Shown here piece after piece: positions 52,481-63,306 of a DNA stretch of 64,000 nucleotides. Within the stretch, counting starts at the first letter, position 1, and the number at the start of each line of letters is the position of its first letter. The notes under the pieces were generated by a model, which worked only from the letters and a program-made list of their open reading frames with translations, searched no databases and was not told the origin of the DNA. Source of the stretch: Cryoendolithus antarcticus (lineage: Eukaryota > Ascomycota > Dothideomycetes > Cladosporiales > Cladosporiaceae); the NCBI GenBank assembly GCA_002077065.1, contig NAJO01000023.1, forward strand, positions 124,001-188,000. Direction: 5' to 3'. The translations under genes were made by a program, and so were the position numbers.

Positions 52481-53335
52481 GATGATCGCGGGAGCTTAGG
52501 TAAAGGTGGAGATTGGAAGGGAGAAAATAGCGTGCTGGACTGAAGACTGTGCCTGACAGTAATGCGAAGGGAAGTTGATGCCGTGTGCTCGTTCCGATTG
52601 AGATGGGCGAGATATGTACTTGCTCCTATCGCTCCAGCAGGCCGTGTCTCAAGCAGCCGGGTTGTCTCTTATAGCACATTGCTCAGACGTATCGATCAAT
52701 CGAGACCTGAAATGAGCTGCAACAGTCTCAAAGCTCGCGGCCTCGCCTCTATCACTACCACCAGGACTACAGTGAGACTCGTATCGTGGAGAACGCGTAC
52801 CCAGAGAAAGCAATGAAACGAGACGACCGGACTGACTCGCACCGTCGGCTCCTACACCGCTGGGTAGTAGTAGTGAGAAAGATGATGAAAGATTGGAATT
52901 AGGGTCGCAACGTGGTGAAACTAGATCACCTTGGGGTCTCTCAGGAGACCGTTCCGAGTCCGCTCGGTCGTGAATGAAAGTCATTGCTCAGATTCGGTCG
53001 GCGAAAGACGGCAATGACGAGCACGTTCATCCAATCTAGCGGCAGCTCTGTAGCTACCGATGTAAGTATCAGATCGCCGTTACAAAGGAATCGTTTAATG
53101 AGAAAGAAGAGAGAGGACCCTCGTGCACACCTCCCGCCTCGATGTGGGGCGAGTAGGCCGTCATGCTGTGCCAAGACTTGCTCTTTATTGACCGACTACA
53201 CCTGGCCAGCTACAACGGTGTGTCTTACAATCTAGCCTTTAAATAGACCGGACGATCTGCATTCGACTCAGGAGCTCAGTATTGATTCTCTGGATCGCTC
53301 TAGCGCCTCAGCTTTCCAAGCACTAACCCGTCAAG
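52481..53335. other. divergent intergenic region upstream of ArfGAP
   Basis: About 850 bp with no supported gene. A pyrimidine/purine-mixed stretch precedes the ArfGAP start. Confidence 0.5.
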
Positions 53336-55093
53336 ATGTCCCGCCGCCCAGTAGGCCCCGACAAGAGCGAGCAGAACCGCGCAACCCTCAAGCAACTCGT
53401 GAAGCTAGAAGGCAACAAATCCTGCGCCGACTGCAAACGAAACAAGCACCCACGATGGGCCTCCTGGAACATCGGCGTCTTCGTCTGCATCCGCTGCTCT
53501 GGCATACACCGTAGCATGGGTGTGCACATCTCACGGGTGAAGTCCGTAGACCTCGACTCCTGGACCGACGAGCAGATGGCTTCAATGATCAAGTGGGGGA
53601 ATGCGAGGGCGAATAAGTATTGGGAGCATAAACTGGCCGAGGGCCACGTGCCGAATGAGGCCAAGATTGAGAACTTCATACGGACGAAGTATGATAGTAG
53701 ACGGTGGGTCCTGGATGGCCCGATGCCGGATCCGAGTACGCTGGACGACGGGGTTGGGGATGACGATGTGCCGTTGAATGTGGTGAAGGCGAATATCGAG
53801 AGGAATGGGAGTTTGAGGAGTGGAGGAGCTGCTGCTGCACCGTCGAGAGCGAGACAGCCACAGGTGGATTTGTTTGGAGATGTGCAACAGTCTGCACCTG
53901 CGAGACCTAGCACGACTGAGCCCGCACCAGGACGAGGATTCCAGGGACCGCCGAAAGCTGCACCAGCACCACCAAAGCAATCGAGACCTGGGGAGAGTCT
54001 GCTCGGACTGGACTTCTTCGGAGGATCACAATCAGCACCGCAAAGACCAGCGTCAGCAACATCAGGCACGGCAACACCTGGTGTGCCTGGTCGGACGGAT
54101 TTGAAGAACTCGATATTGTCACTTTACGCGTCAGCGCCGAAGGCAGCCCCGGCGCCACAGCCACAGCAGACGCAACAGCAACCTCAGTCAAATGTTGATC
54201 TGTTTGGCGGCATGGCTTCTCCTCCAATAGTCTCGCCCACCCAATCGTCTGTCTCGCGACCAAGTAATGCAGGGCTATCCGACTCGTTCAGCTCGCTTTC
54301 CTTCTCCCAGCCGCAATCAAAGCCAGCCGCGTTCTCCGACTTCAGCTCACCCCCATCCCACGGCCGACAAAAGAACTCACTCAGCGGCGGCAGCTTCTTC
54401 GACGCGAAGCCAGCTCCCCCGCCTAAGCAATCCGCCCCTGCACCATCCGCTCGCAAGCTAAGCAACGGCTTCGGCGACTTTGGCGATTTCTCCTCTGGCC
54501 CTTCTCCCGTCGCCTCAAAACCCATGCCCTCCGCGCCAATCACAAGTGATCTCTTTAGCTCGCCCATACAACCATCGCAGACTACCTCCACGCAACCTCC
54601 AGCGCCGCAATCGAAGCTGGCCTTTCCTACAGCAGCCGCATTCAACCTCTCGAACCCTAAACCCGCTCCACCGCAAGCACAACCATCCTTTCCTTCAGCA
54701 TCAGCGTCTTCGGACCCATGGGGCGCAGCAGATAATGCATGGGCTACTCCCGACCCTCCTGCACCTGCTCCTGCACCACGACCGACACCAGCAGCTGCAC
54801 CGCAGGCAGCTTACAAACCCACAGCTGCTCCCGCGCCGATATCAGCGCCAAGTCTGTCCTCTTTCGATGCAGGTTGGGGCGATGACTCGCCTGCATCTGC
54901 TCCTGCACCGATGTCGCCACCTCCTAAGCAGACAACTTCTGGCGGTGGGTTCAGTGTGCAGCAGGATGAGGAATTCGGAGGCTGGAGTCATGCTAGTCCT
55001 GTTGCGTCTGCTCCTCCACCCACGTCAGCACGGAAGGGCAGTGGAGGCGGTGGTGGTGGGCAGGATGATCTGTTTGGAAATGTGTGGGGTTGA
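53336..55093 (+). CDS. ArfGAP-domain protein, Age2/SMAP-like
   Basis: Intronless, 585 aa. ArfGAPs stimulate GTP hydrolysis on Arf GTPases during vesicle budding. The zinc finger has Cys30-x2-Cys33 and Cys51-x2-Cys54 (CADCKRNKHPRWASWN, FVCIRCSGIHRSMG) with the catalytic Arg at ~59, followed by VKSVDLDSWTDEQMASM. The domain ends near residue 130. The rest (~450 residues) is Ser/Pro/Ala/Gln-rich and disordered, with repeated short motifs such as DLFG (VDLFGDV, VDLFGGM, DDLFGNVWG at the C-terminus) and FGDFG/FSDFSS words, resembling clathrin-adaptor or EH-domain docking motifs. The N-terminal position of the GAP and lack of other domains suit the Age2/SMAP branch, in trans-Golgi or endocytic trafficking. 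Confidence 0.92.
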   Translation: MSRRPVGPDKSEQNRATLKQLVKLEGNKSCADCKRNKHPRWASWNIGVFVCIRCSGIHRSMGVHISRVKSVDLDSWTDEQMASMIKWGNARANKYWEHKLAEGHVPNEAKIENFIRTKYDSRRWVLDGPMPDPSTLDDGVGDDDVPLNVVKANIERNGSLRSGGAAAAPSRARQPQVDLFGDVQQSAPARPSTTEPAPGRGFQGPPKAAPAPPKQSRPGESLLGLDFFGGSQSAPQRPASATSGTATPGVPGRTDLKNSILSLYASAPKAAPAPQPQQTQQQPQSNVDLFGGMASPPIVSPTQSSVSRPSNAGLSDSFSSLSFSQPQSKPAAFSDFSSPPSHGRQKNSLSGGSFFDAKPAPPPKQSAPAPSARKLSNGFGDFGDFSSGPSPVASKPMPSAPITSDLFSSPIQPSQTTSTQPPAPQSKLAFPTAAAFNLSNPKPAPPQAQPSFPSASASSDPWGAADNAWATPDPPAPAPAPRPTPAAAPQAAYKPTAAPAPISAPSLSSFDAGWGDDSPASAPAPMSPPPKQTTSGGGFSVQQDEEFGGWSHASPVASAPPPTSARKGSGGGGGGQDDLFGNVWG

Positions 55094-55514
55094 AGGGGCC
55101 ATGGATTGGGGCATTGTCACACAACGCGTACGGAAAGCGGGATGAATTGTATAGCGGCGTCTTGAGTAGCTAAGTGTCGCGATGCTAAATACTGACCTCA
55201 CGCGTCAAAGCCGTCTATGTCTACGTGCTTGTGCGATTTCTATCTTACTGCATATCGCTGAAGACCTCTCTCAGATATGGCCCTTATGCGCCTTAGATGT
55301 CCGCGTAGGTAGCACACGTGAGAGTGCTTCGCCTAGTCATCTATTCCCTCGACGCTAGACCACTGATTCGCAGCACACGCATTCCGACTATCACGATCGG
55401 AGGTCCACGTCCCAGTGCTCCGATAGCGTCGTGACTCGCCCTGCTCACGCGCGTGGCTAGTATTACAATTCATTGCGTGATGACACATCATTCTAAGAGA
55501 ATGAGCAACAGCTC
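55094..55514. other. convergent 3' region
   Basis: About 420 bp between converging genes, with nothing recognised. Confidence 0.5.
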
Positions 55515-56879
55515 TCACCCCGCCCCTTCCCCAGAAGCTCTCCTGAACTCCTGCTTCCTCCTCCGCCTTCGCGTCCGATTCTCCATCTCGCTCGCCTTGT
55601 TAAGATGAGTCTTAATGTAGTTACCCTGTCGCGGACCAGGATGCACCGACAACGGCACGTGAGGCCCGGGCGGAGGACCAGAGGCGAGAGTTATAGATCG
55701 TCTTGCTAACCGAGCTTGCACGGTCTGGGACTGCGGGTTTGGGAGTTCGACGGATGGGGCTGGTTGTGCGATCTCATTCTTCGGAGGTGGAGGCGGTGGT
55801 ACGACGGCTTGAATGGGGAGACTGTTCAGCCTATCTCTGGCCCTGACCTCTTGCCAGTTCCTCGGCTTCCTCTTAGTGGGATCGCTGGCTTTCGCCTCGG
55901 CCAGAGATTTCGCCACACTGCCCGCCTCATGGTACTCTCGTACAGCTACACTCAACATTGCCATCATCGTGAACGCAGCATCGTTGCCCGCGTTGTGCAG
56001 TCCCTTCGCCTCGATCCCCAGTGCCCGCAGTAGCTTAGCTAGACCCGGCTGCGAATGCTTGCCAACACCACAAATCTTCTGCGTATCGATGCGCGCAACG
56101 ATGTTGTTCAGTGAGCAACCGAGAGAAGAGAGGTACTTTGTATCGTTTCCTAATGCGTGTCCGACGAGAATGCTGTCCGGCGCGGCAGCCGCGGGAATGG
56201 AGATGGTCAAATCAGACGCAGAATACAGATCACCAGGGGACGCAAAGATACGTGACAGGATTCGGCCAACGTCATTCAACGGGATGAATGTAGATTCACC
56301 GTAGTTGAATTCGTCCGGGCAACCTTTGATGAAGTTCCTGTTGACCAAATGTCTGTACTCTATGGGTCGGAGATGCAGATGCTGAATCGCGGGATACCAG
56401 GCAGAGCCATCGGACCCAGCAGATTTGGAGCGCGTGTGTTTGACATCGAGCACGGAGACGCCGATTTCCGTAATTTTGGCTTGATCGTGCTCGTAAGCCT
56501 CGCAGTCGATGGCGACAAAGTAAGGATGTGATCCAGATGCAGGAGTGCGACTTTCGACTAAGCCAAGGACTGCGTGGAGGTACTTTAGCTGAGCCATTTG
56601 CTGCGGCGAGAGTAGCTCTTGCTCTACCTCAGGAGGCTCGTCCAATCCGGGTGATGTCTGGTCCGCTTTCAACGGAATTGTTTGCTTGATCTGAAGATCG
56701 CGTGTAGAATATGAGATCGCGCGGTGGTGACGATACTGCAGAGCTTTCGAGGTACTTGCAAGACACTGGGTGTTCCAGGTCCATGTGCTCTGCCGTCTGG
56801 CGATTTGCCACGAAAGAGGTCGCTCGGGGATGCTAGCTCGCACCAGCGCCTTCGTTGACGACACGACTCGCCATTGCAT
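55515..56879 (-). CDS. DEDD 3'-5' exonuclease-fold protein, Gfd2/YDR514C-like
   Basis: Intronless, 454 aa. The DEDD nuclease fold is indicated by FVAIDCEAYE (Asp125, Glu127 of motif I), LVGHALGNDTKYL (Asp246, motif II) and HNAGNDAAFTMM (His295 and Asp300, motif III), so it is of the DEDDh type. Fungal Gfd2/YDR514C proteins have this layout; yeast Gfd2 was tied to mRNA export, but enzymatic activity of the family is not settled. The first ~65 residues are Arg/Ser/Thr-rich with few acids (MQWRVVSSTKALVRASIPER), like a mitochondrial targeting signal. The C-terminus has a poly-Pro run and a basic end (RTRRRRRKQEFRR), suggesting nucleic-acid binding. Confidence 0.85.
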   Translation of the reverse strand: MQWRVVSSTKALVRASIPERPLSWQIARRQSTWTWNTQCLASTSKALQYRHHRAISYSTRDLQIKQTIPLKADQTSPGLDEPPEVEQELLSPQQMAQLKYLHAVLGLVESRTPASGSHPYFVAIDCEAYEHDQAKITEIGVSVLDVKHTRSKSAGSDGSAWYPAIQHLHLRPIEYRHLVNRNFIKGCPDEFNYGESTFIPLNDVGRILSRIFASPGDLYSASDLTISIPAAAAPDSILVGHALGNDTKYLSSLGCSLNNIVARIDTQKICGVGKHSQPGLAKLLRALGIEAKGLHNAGNDAAFTMMAMLSVAVREYHEAGSVAKSLAEAKASDPTKRKPRNWQEVRARDRLNSLPIQAVVPPPPPPKNEIAQPAPSVELPNPQSQTVQARLARRSITLASGPPPGPHVPLSVHPGPRQGNYIKTHLNKASEMENRTRRRRRKQEFRRASGEGAG

Positions 56880-57249
56880 CCGGTACGAGTCTCAGTGGTT
56901 CGACTTTCAACCAGGTTGCATCTGAATCAAATGGGTGTATCGCGTTGATTGCCAGCGGACAGCAGAGGATGTATCACATGTAGACAGACATCGGCGCTAG
57001 CGCCAAAATTTTGAGCGCGGGTTCGCATTGATCCTGGAAAGCGACAGCACAGGGAATGTATGATGTATAACAGAAGGCGTTCATGGCATCTCGTTGCATC
57101 ATACGATATTGACAGTCTATACAAGGCTTCTCCATCCACCTATCAGCGGCTTTTGAAGCCCTCCATGCTGGAAGACGCAACGTCGAATTCAACGCCAGAA
57201 CGCCGCGCTGCAAATGAGCATCACTTCATCCATATTCCAAGTCCACGAC
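56880..57249. other. intergenic
   Basis: About 370 bp with no supported gene. Confidence 0.5.
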
Positions 57250-58563
57250 TTACACAGTCTCCACATAATTACTCGGGAAAATCCCCTCCCTCTCTCCTAT
57301 CCGCCCCGTCCACCAATCAGCCTCGTTCTCAGTCCTCTTCACAATCGTAATGACCTCGCCCTTCTTGAACCCCAGATCGCCCGGCTGATCGGCATCGAAC
57401 GTAAACTTTGCGATCGCTTGCCCCGGCCCTGCGGAACCAGTCTTGAAGCTGAAAGTCGGCTTCGGTGCGCTAGGTCGACCGGGCGCGATCTTGCCGGTCC
57501 CACCGAATGTGGAGTTGGAGTACATCGAGTTGTGGGTGTTCGAGCGTTCTCGTTGATTTTCGAGGCGGTCGAAGGTCGAGTTCGGATCCGCACGTCCACT
57601 GCCGAATGTTGACGCTCGTTGTGGTTTGTCGCTGTAAACGTAATCGTCGTCGTTGCCTCGCCCGAATGCTCCTGAGCCGAAGTTGCCGCCTGTGGGTGTG
57701 CCAGACATGGAGCCTGTGCCTGTGCGATCTGTTCGCACGCCTTCGCCGTAAGGTGATCCAGTCTGTCCTTGCCAAACCACATCGTCGTTCCGGTCGTCGT
57801 ACACTGGCACGTCGTTGTACATCGCGTCGTCTCCCCCCATCGTCCCTCCCCGCCCAGCAAAGGCCCGCGTATTCAGTACCCTCATCAGCGGCTCCGCTGT
57901 AGGAGGCACAGGCACCTCGCCCATGAGACACGCCCTCGCCGTGACTCGTCGGCCGTACATCTTCTCATTCGCATCTCGCCTCTCAATCAATACACTGCCC
58001 TCCAGCGATACGCCCGCAAACAGTCCCTTCGTCTTCGAGTATGCAAAGATCCCACTCACACCCTTCAAGCTCGCCGCGCCTGCAGCCTCTGCATTCCGCC
58101 CCACCGGTCCCGCCGCAATCGACACATTCCCTCCCAGCGTCAAACTTCCTACCTGCGCAAACGTCTTGACCGCATTCGCATCATTCAATATGAACACAAA
58201 ATCCGTCAGCTCGAAGCCAATCTGCCCGCCGAACCCCGCGCCTGCAGTCCCTATGGCTGAAGGCGCAGACCATGAGCCATCCCCTAGACGCGCTACGACA
58301 ACGCCTGAGCCGAAGCGGCCGGAGCCCAGGAAGCCAGCTTTGAAGACTGTGAGTACGCAGAGGCCTTTGGCGTTTGCGAGGACGGAGGCGGGGATGACTT
58401 TGTCGGGGCCGAAGGACTGTTTGGGGTCGATGAAGGAGGCGAGGATGCGGCCGCACTTTTTGCATTCACCTGGAGGGTGGTGTTAGTGGGGTGTAGTGGT
58501 GGGGGGTTTTTGGGATTACCTACTTCGCATGGAGCTTGGGAGGGGATTATTGATGAGAGGCAT
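57250..58563 (-). CDS. YSC84: Ysc84/SH3YL1-type actin and lipid-binding protein (2 exons)
   Basis: Exons 58563-58524 and 58469-57250 give 419 aa. The 54-nt intron joins MPLINNPLPSSMR to SECKKCGRILASFIDPKQSF. The N-terminal Ysc84/SYLF domain (residues ~1-195) includes GFLGSGRFGSGVVVARL, GTAGAGFGGQIGFELTDFVF and a FAGVSLEGSVL motif; this domain binds phosphoinositides and actin. A Gly/Asn/Ser-rich linker follows. A C-terminal SH3 domain (~364-419) has AIAKFTFDADQPGDLGFKKG, WWTGRIGEREGIFPSNYVE. Yeast Ysc84 acts at cortical actin patches in endocytosis through Las17 and Sla1; that role is carried over by homology. Confidence 0.96.
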
Positions 58564-59051
58564 GGTGGGCGGAATGGATGGTGAGTTTGGCAGGAGTGAT
58601 TGGAGGTGCTGAGGACTTCGCCGGCGAGAAAGCGAGAGGTGCCGGTGAAGTAGTGTAGTCGTGAATGCGATCGCACGCACAAGCGCAGAGGCTAAGCCTC
58701 CATCAGATGACGCAGCGCAGAGGAGCGTGACAAGATCTATTATCAAGCCGTCCATTCACATGCCTATCAAGCGTCCAAGCCTGACCCTCGGCCCGCCCCA
58801 AGGGGGTGCTCAATAGCGATCGCTCTACCTCTAAATATTCACACTTACTGCACCCACGACAGCCAACCTTCTCGGCATCGACCTCGCTCTTGATAACACT
58901 GACAAGACAAAGAACACCTTGGCTAACTTCAGCCTCTGACCCATCAATCGATCGTCCAGAGCCCCCTCTGTATCTCTCGCGGAGTGAGCATATCGCTGTC
59001 TGCTGGACGACTCACCCCAAACCAAAGTAACACTCAAAGCCCACCGCAACC
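58564..59051. promoter_or_regulatory. divergent promoter region YSC84 / SFT1
   Basis: About 490 bp between start codons of divergent genes. No specific factor site is recognised. Confidence 0.45.
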
Positions 59052-59345
59052 ATGGCCTCCTCACACGACCTCGAGCGCCAGAACAACGACTCCCTCTCCG
59101 CCCTCTCCTCCAAAGTCTCTGCTCTCCGCTCAGTCACAAATGACATCTACGCGAATGCCCGCGACCAGGGAGTCATAGACAGTACGTCAGAGACCTTCTC
59201 GACAATGACTACGTCGATGAAAGGGAGTGCGAGGCGGCTCGGGGTCATGGCACGGAACGGGGATAAGGTTGCTGTTATGAAGGTGGCAGGGATTATTGTG
59301 GTCAGTGTGGTGGTGCTGTGGTGGATCGTGGGGTGGATTTGGTAG
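59052..59345 (+). CDS. SFT1: Golgi v-SNARE Sft1/Bet1-like
   Basis: Intronless, 97 aa. One SNARE helix spans residues ~9-70 (NNDSLSALSSKVSALRSVTN, DQGVIDSTSETFSTMTTSMK, heptad hydrophobics visible), then a single C-terminal tail anchor, MKVAGIIVVSVVVLWWIVGW. Length and layout match Qc-SNAREs of the Bet1/Sft1 group; the N-terminal block and the STSETF segment fit Sft1 best. Sft1 works in retrograde and intra-Golgi transport with Sed5. Confidence 0.9.
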   Translation: MASSHDLERQNNDSLSALSSKVSALRSVTNDIYANARDQGVIDSTSETFSTMTTSMKGSARRLGVMARNGDKVAVMKVAGIIVVSVVVLWWIVGWIW

Positions 59346-59754
59346 GGAGGGGGTGTGAGGAAGGGAAAGGGTTTGGGATTAGCATGGCGCTCGGATTGGA
59401 GTTGGGATTGGGTATGCTTTGTTGCAGGGTGTGTACAGACTCGATCGGTAGGCAGGCACGGACACGGTGTTCGGCAGGTACAGATGGGCAGGTGCGAGCC
59501 AAAGGCAGTATTGGCAGGTGCCTAGCGCTGTCAGGCACCTGCCATGCAATTTACTTCGCATCCTCTTACGAGCTATACACCCCATAAGCGCACATTCTAC
59601 CTCCGAAATACTCCATGCCTTACAAAGAGACCTCAGTGAACCGGACGAATCAGCATCACCATCACGTCGTCGCGAGCTTCGAAGCCCATCTTTCGACGCT
59701 CAGATTTCTCACAACCTCTCGACCATTTGACACTCAGTCGACATTAGGAGTACC
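59346..59754. other. intergenic with GGCAGG repeats and a stem-loop
   Basis: About 410 bp after SFT1. GGCAGG-like words recur five times between 59450 and 59520, and a perfect stem-loop follows at 59512-59544. No protein gene is supported. Confidence 0.55.
59512..59544. repeat. perfect 12-bp stem-loop
   Basis: TGGCAGGTGCCT (59512-59523) and AGGCACCTGCCA (59533-59544) are exact reverse complements with a 9-nt loop. It lies about 170 bp after the SFT1 stop, possibly within its 3' untranslated region. Confidence 0.85.
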
Positions 59755-60267
59755 ATGATGCTACAAGCCCTTCTCGACACCCTCAACCGCCAGTCATGGT
59801 GGCATATGCTGATATCGCACCACTCCCATCCTCTCTCACGCTTCCACCCTCCCAGCGCGAGCTGACAGCACCCCAGCTACGGCATCGGCGCCATCGCAGG
59901 CTCTTACATATGCGAAGTTCGTGCACGCCGCAACACTCCGCACCAGCAACGCCAACCACTCAACCATGTGAACTTGGTGCTACAAGCTCTGCAATTCCCG
60001 CTGTTCTTTCCCCCCTCGGCGTGGCTCACAGGCAGCTACATCCTCGCGTTGGGACCCGTGCTAGTATTCACGCTTATCTCGTGGTACATTGCTGCGATGT
60101 TCCGCTACTACGTCTGCGGCCAGAATCCTACGCCACCGGAGTGCTGCCGCCATGAAGAACAACGTCGGATCATGATTCAACAAGGGCAATACCGCACATG
60201 TCAAGAAAAGGACGTTTTCAACGACGAGCTCAACGAGATGACCGAGGAGAAAATGGGGTTGGCGTAG
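59755..60267 (+). CDS. small hypothetical membrane protein, 144 aa (2 exons)
   Basis: Exons 59755-59798 and 59877-60267. The intron (GTGGCA to CCCCAG, GCTGAC branch) is frame-consistent and joins MMLQALLDTLNRQS to YGIGAIAGSYICEVRARRN. Hydrophobic segments are ALQFPLFFPPSAWLTGSYIL and LVFTLISWYIAAMFRYYV, so at least two membrane passes. The cytoplasmic-looking tail has a Cys pair (PPECCRHEEQRR) and an acidic end. No family is recognised. The donor is not ideal, so the first exon is tentative; the second exon is more secure. Confidence 0.55.
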
Positions 60268-60894
60268 TGCGATTCCGAGATTGCCTAGGTGGCGTCAGGT
60301 GTTGCTAGGAGACTGCTGGAAGTCGAGGGAAAGCGGTACTGACGTTTCTGGCACCAATTTGCGGGAGTGGATGGAATGAAGAAACTCGAGGAGGCCAGGG
60401 ACGCGGTGAGGGCCCTGGAGCGTGGACGCGTGTGAGAGAGAAGGAGAGTATCGTTCGCTTTGCAAGGTACATGAAGGTATCACTCTCTCGGCGGATTTTG
60501 GGGGGTTCTTGTGGTAGTATATGTACAGCTGCGATTGTGAGAGAGGTTGGTGGTACAGGCATGAGAGATTAACATGAGTACAGCGCCTTCGATCATGATA
60601 GCTATGAATTGATCTTTCTCCGTCAAACTTTTAGCGTTCTTGTGGTGTCACACGTATGGTCGCGACAGTGAGTATGCAACATGAATTGTCGATGAGAGCC
60701 TAACACAAGTCCTCCTTACCGGCAGAATGCGATGGTATAATCTTTCTACATGTAAATTTCGAGGTTCGTATGGAATTATACGTAAGGTTGCGAAAGTGAG
60801 TAAAAGAATCAGTGCACTTGTGAGAAGCCAACATATCTTCATTTCAGCGACAGCTACCAACATTCAGCCAGACATACCCCTTAGAGCAGCGCAT
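60268..60894. other. convergent intergenic region
   Basis: About 630 bp between converging genes, with nothing recognised. Confidence 0.5.
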
Positions 60895-62807
60895 CTACTT
60901 GTGCCCAACCCCCTGAGCCTCCATAGGCTCAACATCGACGATCTCCGCAGCCCTGACCTTGTCCTTATTGTCAACAACGTCCTTCATGAATGGGAACGTC
61001 AAAACCTCCTTAATCGAGTAGTGATCCGCGAGGAACATAACCATCCGATCGATACCCATGCCCCAACCCCCCGTAGGCGGCAAACCATACTCCATAGCCT
61101 CCAAGAACGGCTCATCCAACGTCTGCGCCTCATCATCACCCTGACCCTTCTGCCTCGCCTGCTCCTCGAAGCGTAAACGTTGATCGAAAGGATCATTCAA
61201 CTCCGTGTACGCGTTGACGATCTCCTTCTTGCAGACAAAGGCTTCGAAGCGTTCGCACAAGCCCTTCTCAGATCGATGGTACTTCGCAAGTGGGCTCATC
61301 ATCTGCGGGTGGCCAGTGATGAAGGTGGGGTTGATGCACTTCTCTTCGATGAACTCGCCTACGAGCTTATCGAGCATACGCGCATTGGTGAGGGGAGGCG
61401 TGCACTCGACCTTGGTCTTCTTGAGCATTCTCTTCAGGAACTCGTTGAACTCATCCGTATGCATTGTCTCACCCGGAGGGAATTTCTCCCCGCAAGCTTC
61501 CTCGAGCGCAGGAATCATCTCGATGCGCTTCCACGGCTTCGCCCAGTTGACTTGGTAGACTTCATCGTGCTGCGTATGGAACTCAGTGTTTAGGGACCCG
61601 CAGACCTTCTGAACCATGCCTTCTACGAGCTCCTCGGTGCGGTCCATGACGTCGTTAACATCTGCGCCCGCCTCGTAGTACTCGCAGCTCGTGAATTCGG
61701 GGTTGTGGGTCAGATCTGCACCTTCGTTGCGGAAAATACGACCGATCTCGTACACCTTAGGAAAACCGCCCACGATCAACATCTTCAGAGGCAGTTCGGT
61801 AGCGATACGCAGCGACAGCGTCATGTTGAGGTCGTTGTGGTGCGTTTCGAACGGTCTAGCTGTAGCGCCACCGGCATTCTTGTTCAGAATGGGCGTATTC
61901 ATGTGGCGGAACCCATTGCTGCGGAAATAGTTTCGGATGTACCAGTCGATCTCGTCTGCTACGATCAAAGTCTTCATGGACCTCTCGTTGATCATGATAT
62001 CGAGATAGCGCTTGCGGTGGCGCTCTTCCGCATCCTTGAAGCCGTAGTGCTCCGACGGGATCTGGCGCAGGCAGGGGGCAAGAAGCTGCAAGTCCTGACA
62101 AAATATCGATAACTCTCCAGGGTTGTCAGCGGCCTTGGGACTAGTTCTGCCGGGAAAGCCCTTGACTCCAATCCAGTCTCCGCGGCGGATGATCGAATGC
62201 TGGTCTGCGAAGGGGACGATGGACGTGCTCTTCTGGCTTTGGGCCATGACTTGGCACTTGAAACCGTCGTAGCCCACCTGGTAGAAGCGCAGATTCTCTC
62301 CTGACTCCCGGATGTTGTACACTCGAGCCATGATCGCTACTGGCTTGTCCTCTGCAAGCTCGCCCTTCTTCAGATGCCCATAGTCCTCCACAAGCCTAGT
62401 CAGATCGTACGTGATCGAAAACTTGTGCGGGTATGGATTGGGGCTTTGCGTGTCCTTCATACGCTTGACAGCTCGGCTACGCATCTCGAAGTATTGCTGT
62501 GGTATAGTTGTCAGCCACTGCTGCACCCGTGAGAAAAAAGTCTACTCACGTGCGGCTCCAGCTTGCCCTCATCTTCTTCAGCACTCCGCTTCTTGGGATT
62601 GCTCGCTGCAGGCGGTGCACGAGCAGCCTCTTTCTCGGCCTTCTCAGCAGCCTTCTCGCGCTGCTTCTGACGCTTCTTAAGCTCACTCTTGCTCACTTGC
62701 TCGCCAGTCACCTCATCAAGTAGAAGCTTGGGCTTGTCGGCGTCTTGCGTAGTGAGCTCCTTGACCTTGTCGGTCACAGCCTGAACTGCCTCTCCTGGAC
62801 CAGACAT
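60895..62807 (-). CDS. KRS1: lysyl-tRNA synthetase, class II (2 exons)
   Basis: Exons 62807-62550 and 62496-60895 give 619 aa from MSGPGEAVQ. The enzyme charges tRNA-Lys. The N-terminal ~85 residues include a Lys/Glu-rich helix (SELKKRQKQREKAAEKAEKE), the tRNA-binding extension of eukaryotic LysRS. The OB-fold anticodon domain follows (AIMARVYNIRESGENLRFYQ). Catalytic motifs: motif 2 RIFRNEGADLTHNPEFTSCE and motif 3 GGWGMGIDRMVMFLAD. The 53-nt intron joins KLEPH to QYFEMRSRAVKRM. An in-frame ATG at 62996 would add 63 residues of mitochondrial-signal type (see findings), so one gene may supply both compartments. Confidence 0.97.
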
Positions 62808-63306
62808 GGTTGAATAAGCGCTCCGAGTTGTTGTATAATAGTGTAGACGTCGGGGAGAAGGTATGAGAGTGAAGTCATATAAATTCGGAGCCAAAAAGTT
62901 CTTGGTGGGGTGACTCAATGGGTATGACTTCAATGCTGTGAGTCGAGGCAGGAGTGATGCACGGAGTAATAATGCTCGTGCACCTATCACGAGCATGCTA
63001 AAGGGCGATGAGATGAACAGAAGGAAAGCATTGGCAGATATGATGGTGATTCGAAGTGATGATGCTACAATACGAGATGACTAGGCGACGTTCGGAGGTG
63101 TCAACATCAACTTAACGCGTGGGCAACGCGAGATCAATGGTAACTTCATCACTCTTCGAACTCTCACATGTCCACAACGACTACGTCTCAAGAGGAGTCT
63201 CTTCTTCTCCGTGGCGACATGCTCATGGACGGCGCTGGTGTGGCTTAGTCGATACCACCTCAAACCCACTCAAGACATGCCACTGCGGCGTGGTGCATGG
63301 GCTACG
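62808..63306. promoter_or_regulatory. KRS1 5' region with in-frame upstream extension
   Basis: About 500 bp. Positions 62996-62808 read in frame with KRS1, starting MLVIGARALLLRASLLPRL and continuing with Arg/Ser/Thr/Tyr and almost no acids to RRLHYYTTTRSAYST. The remainder up to the GPI16 stop holds no recognised gene. Confidence 0.5.
62972..62996 (-). repeat. 9-bp stem-loop covering the upstream KRS1 ATG
   Basis: On the minus strand ATGCTCGTG and CACGAGCAT are exact complements separated by 7 nt, and the first arm begins with the upstream in-frame ATG at 62996. Structure at a start codon can modulate initiation; a chance origin is possible for a 9-bp stem. Confidence 0.6.
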
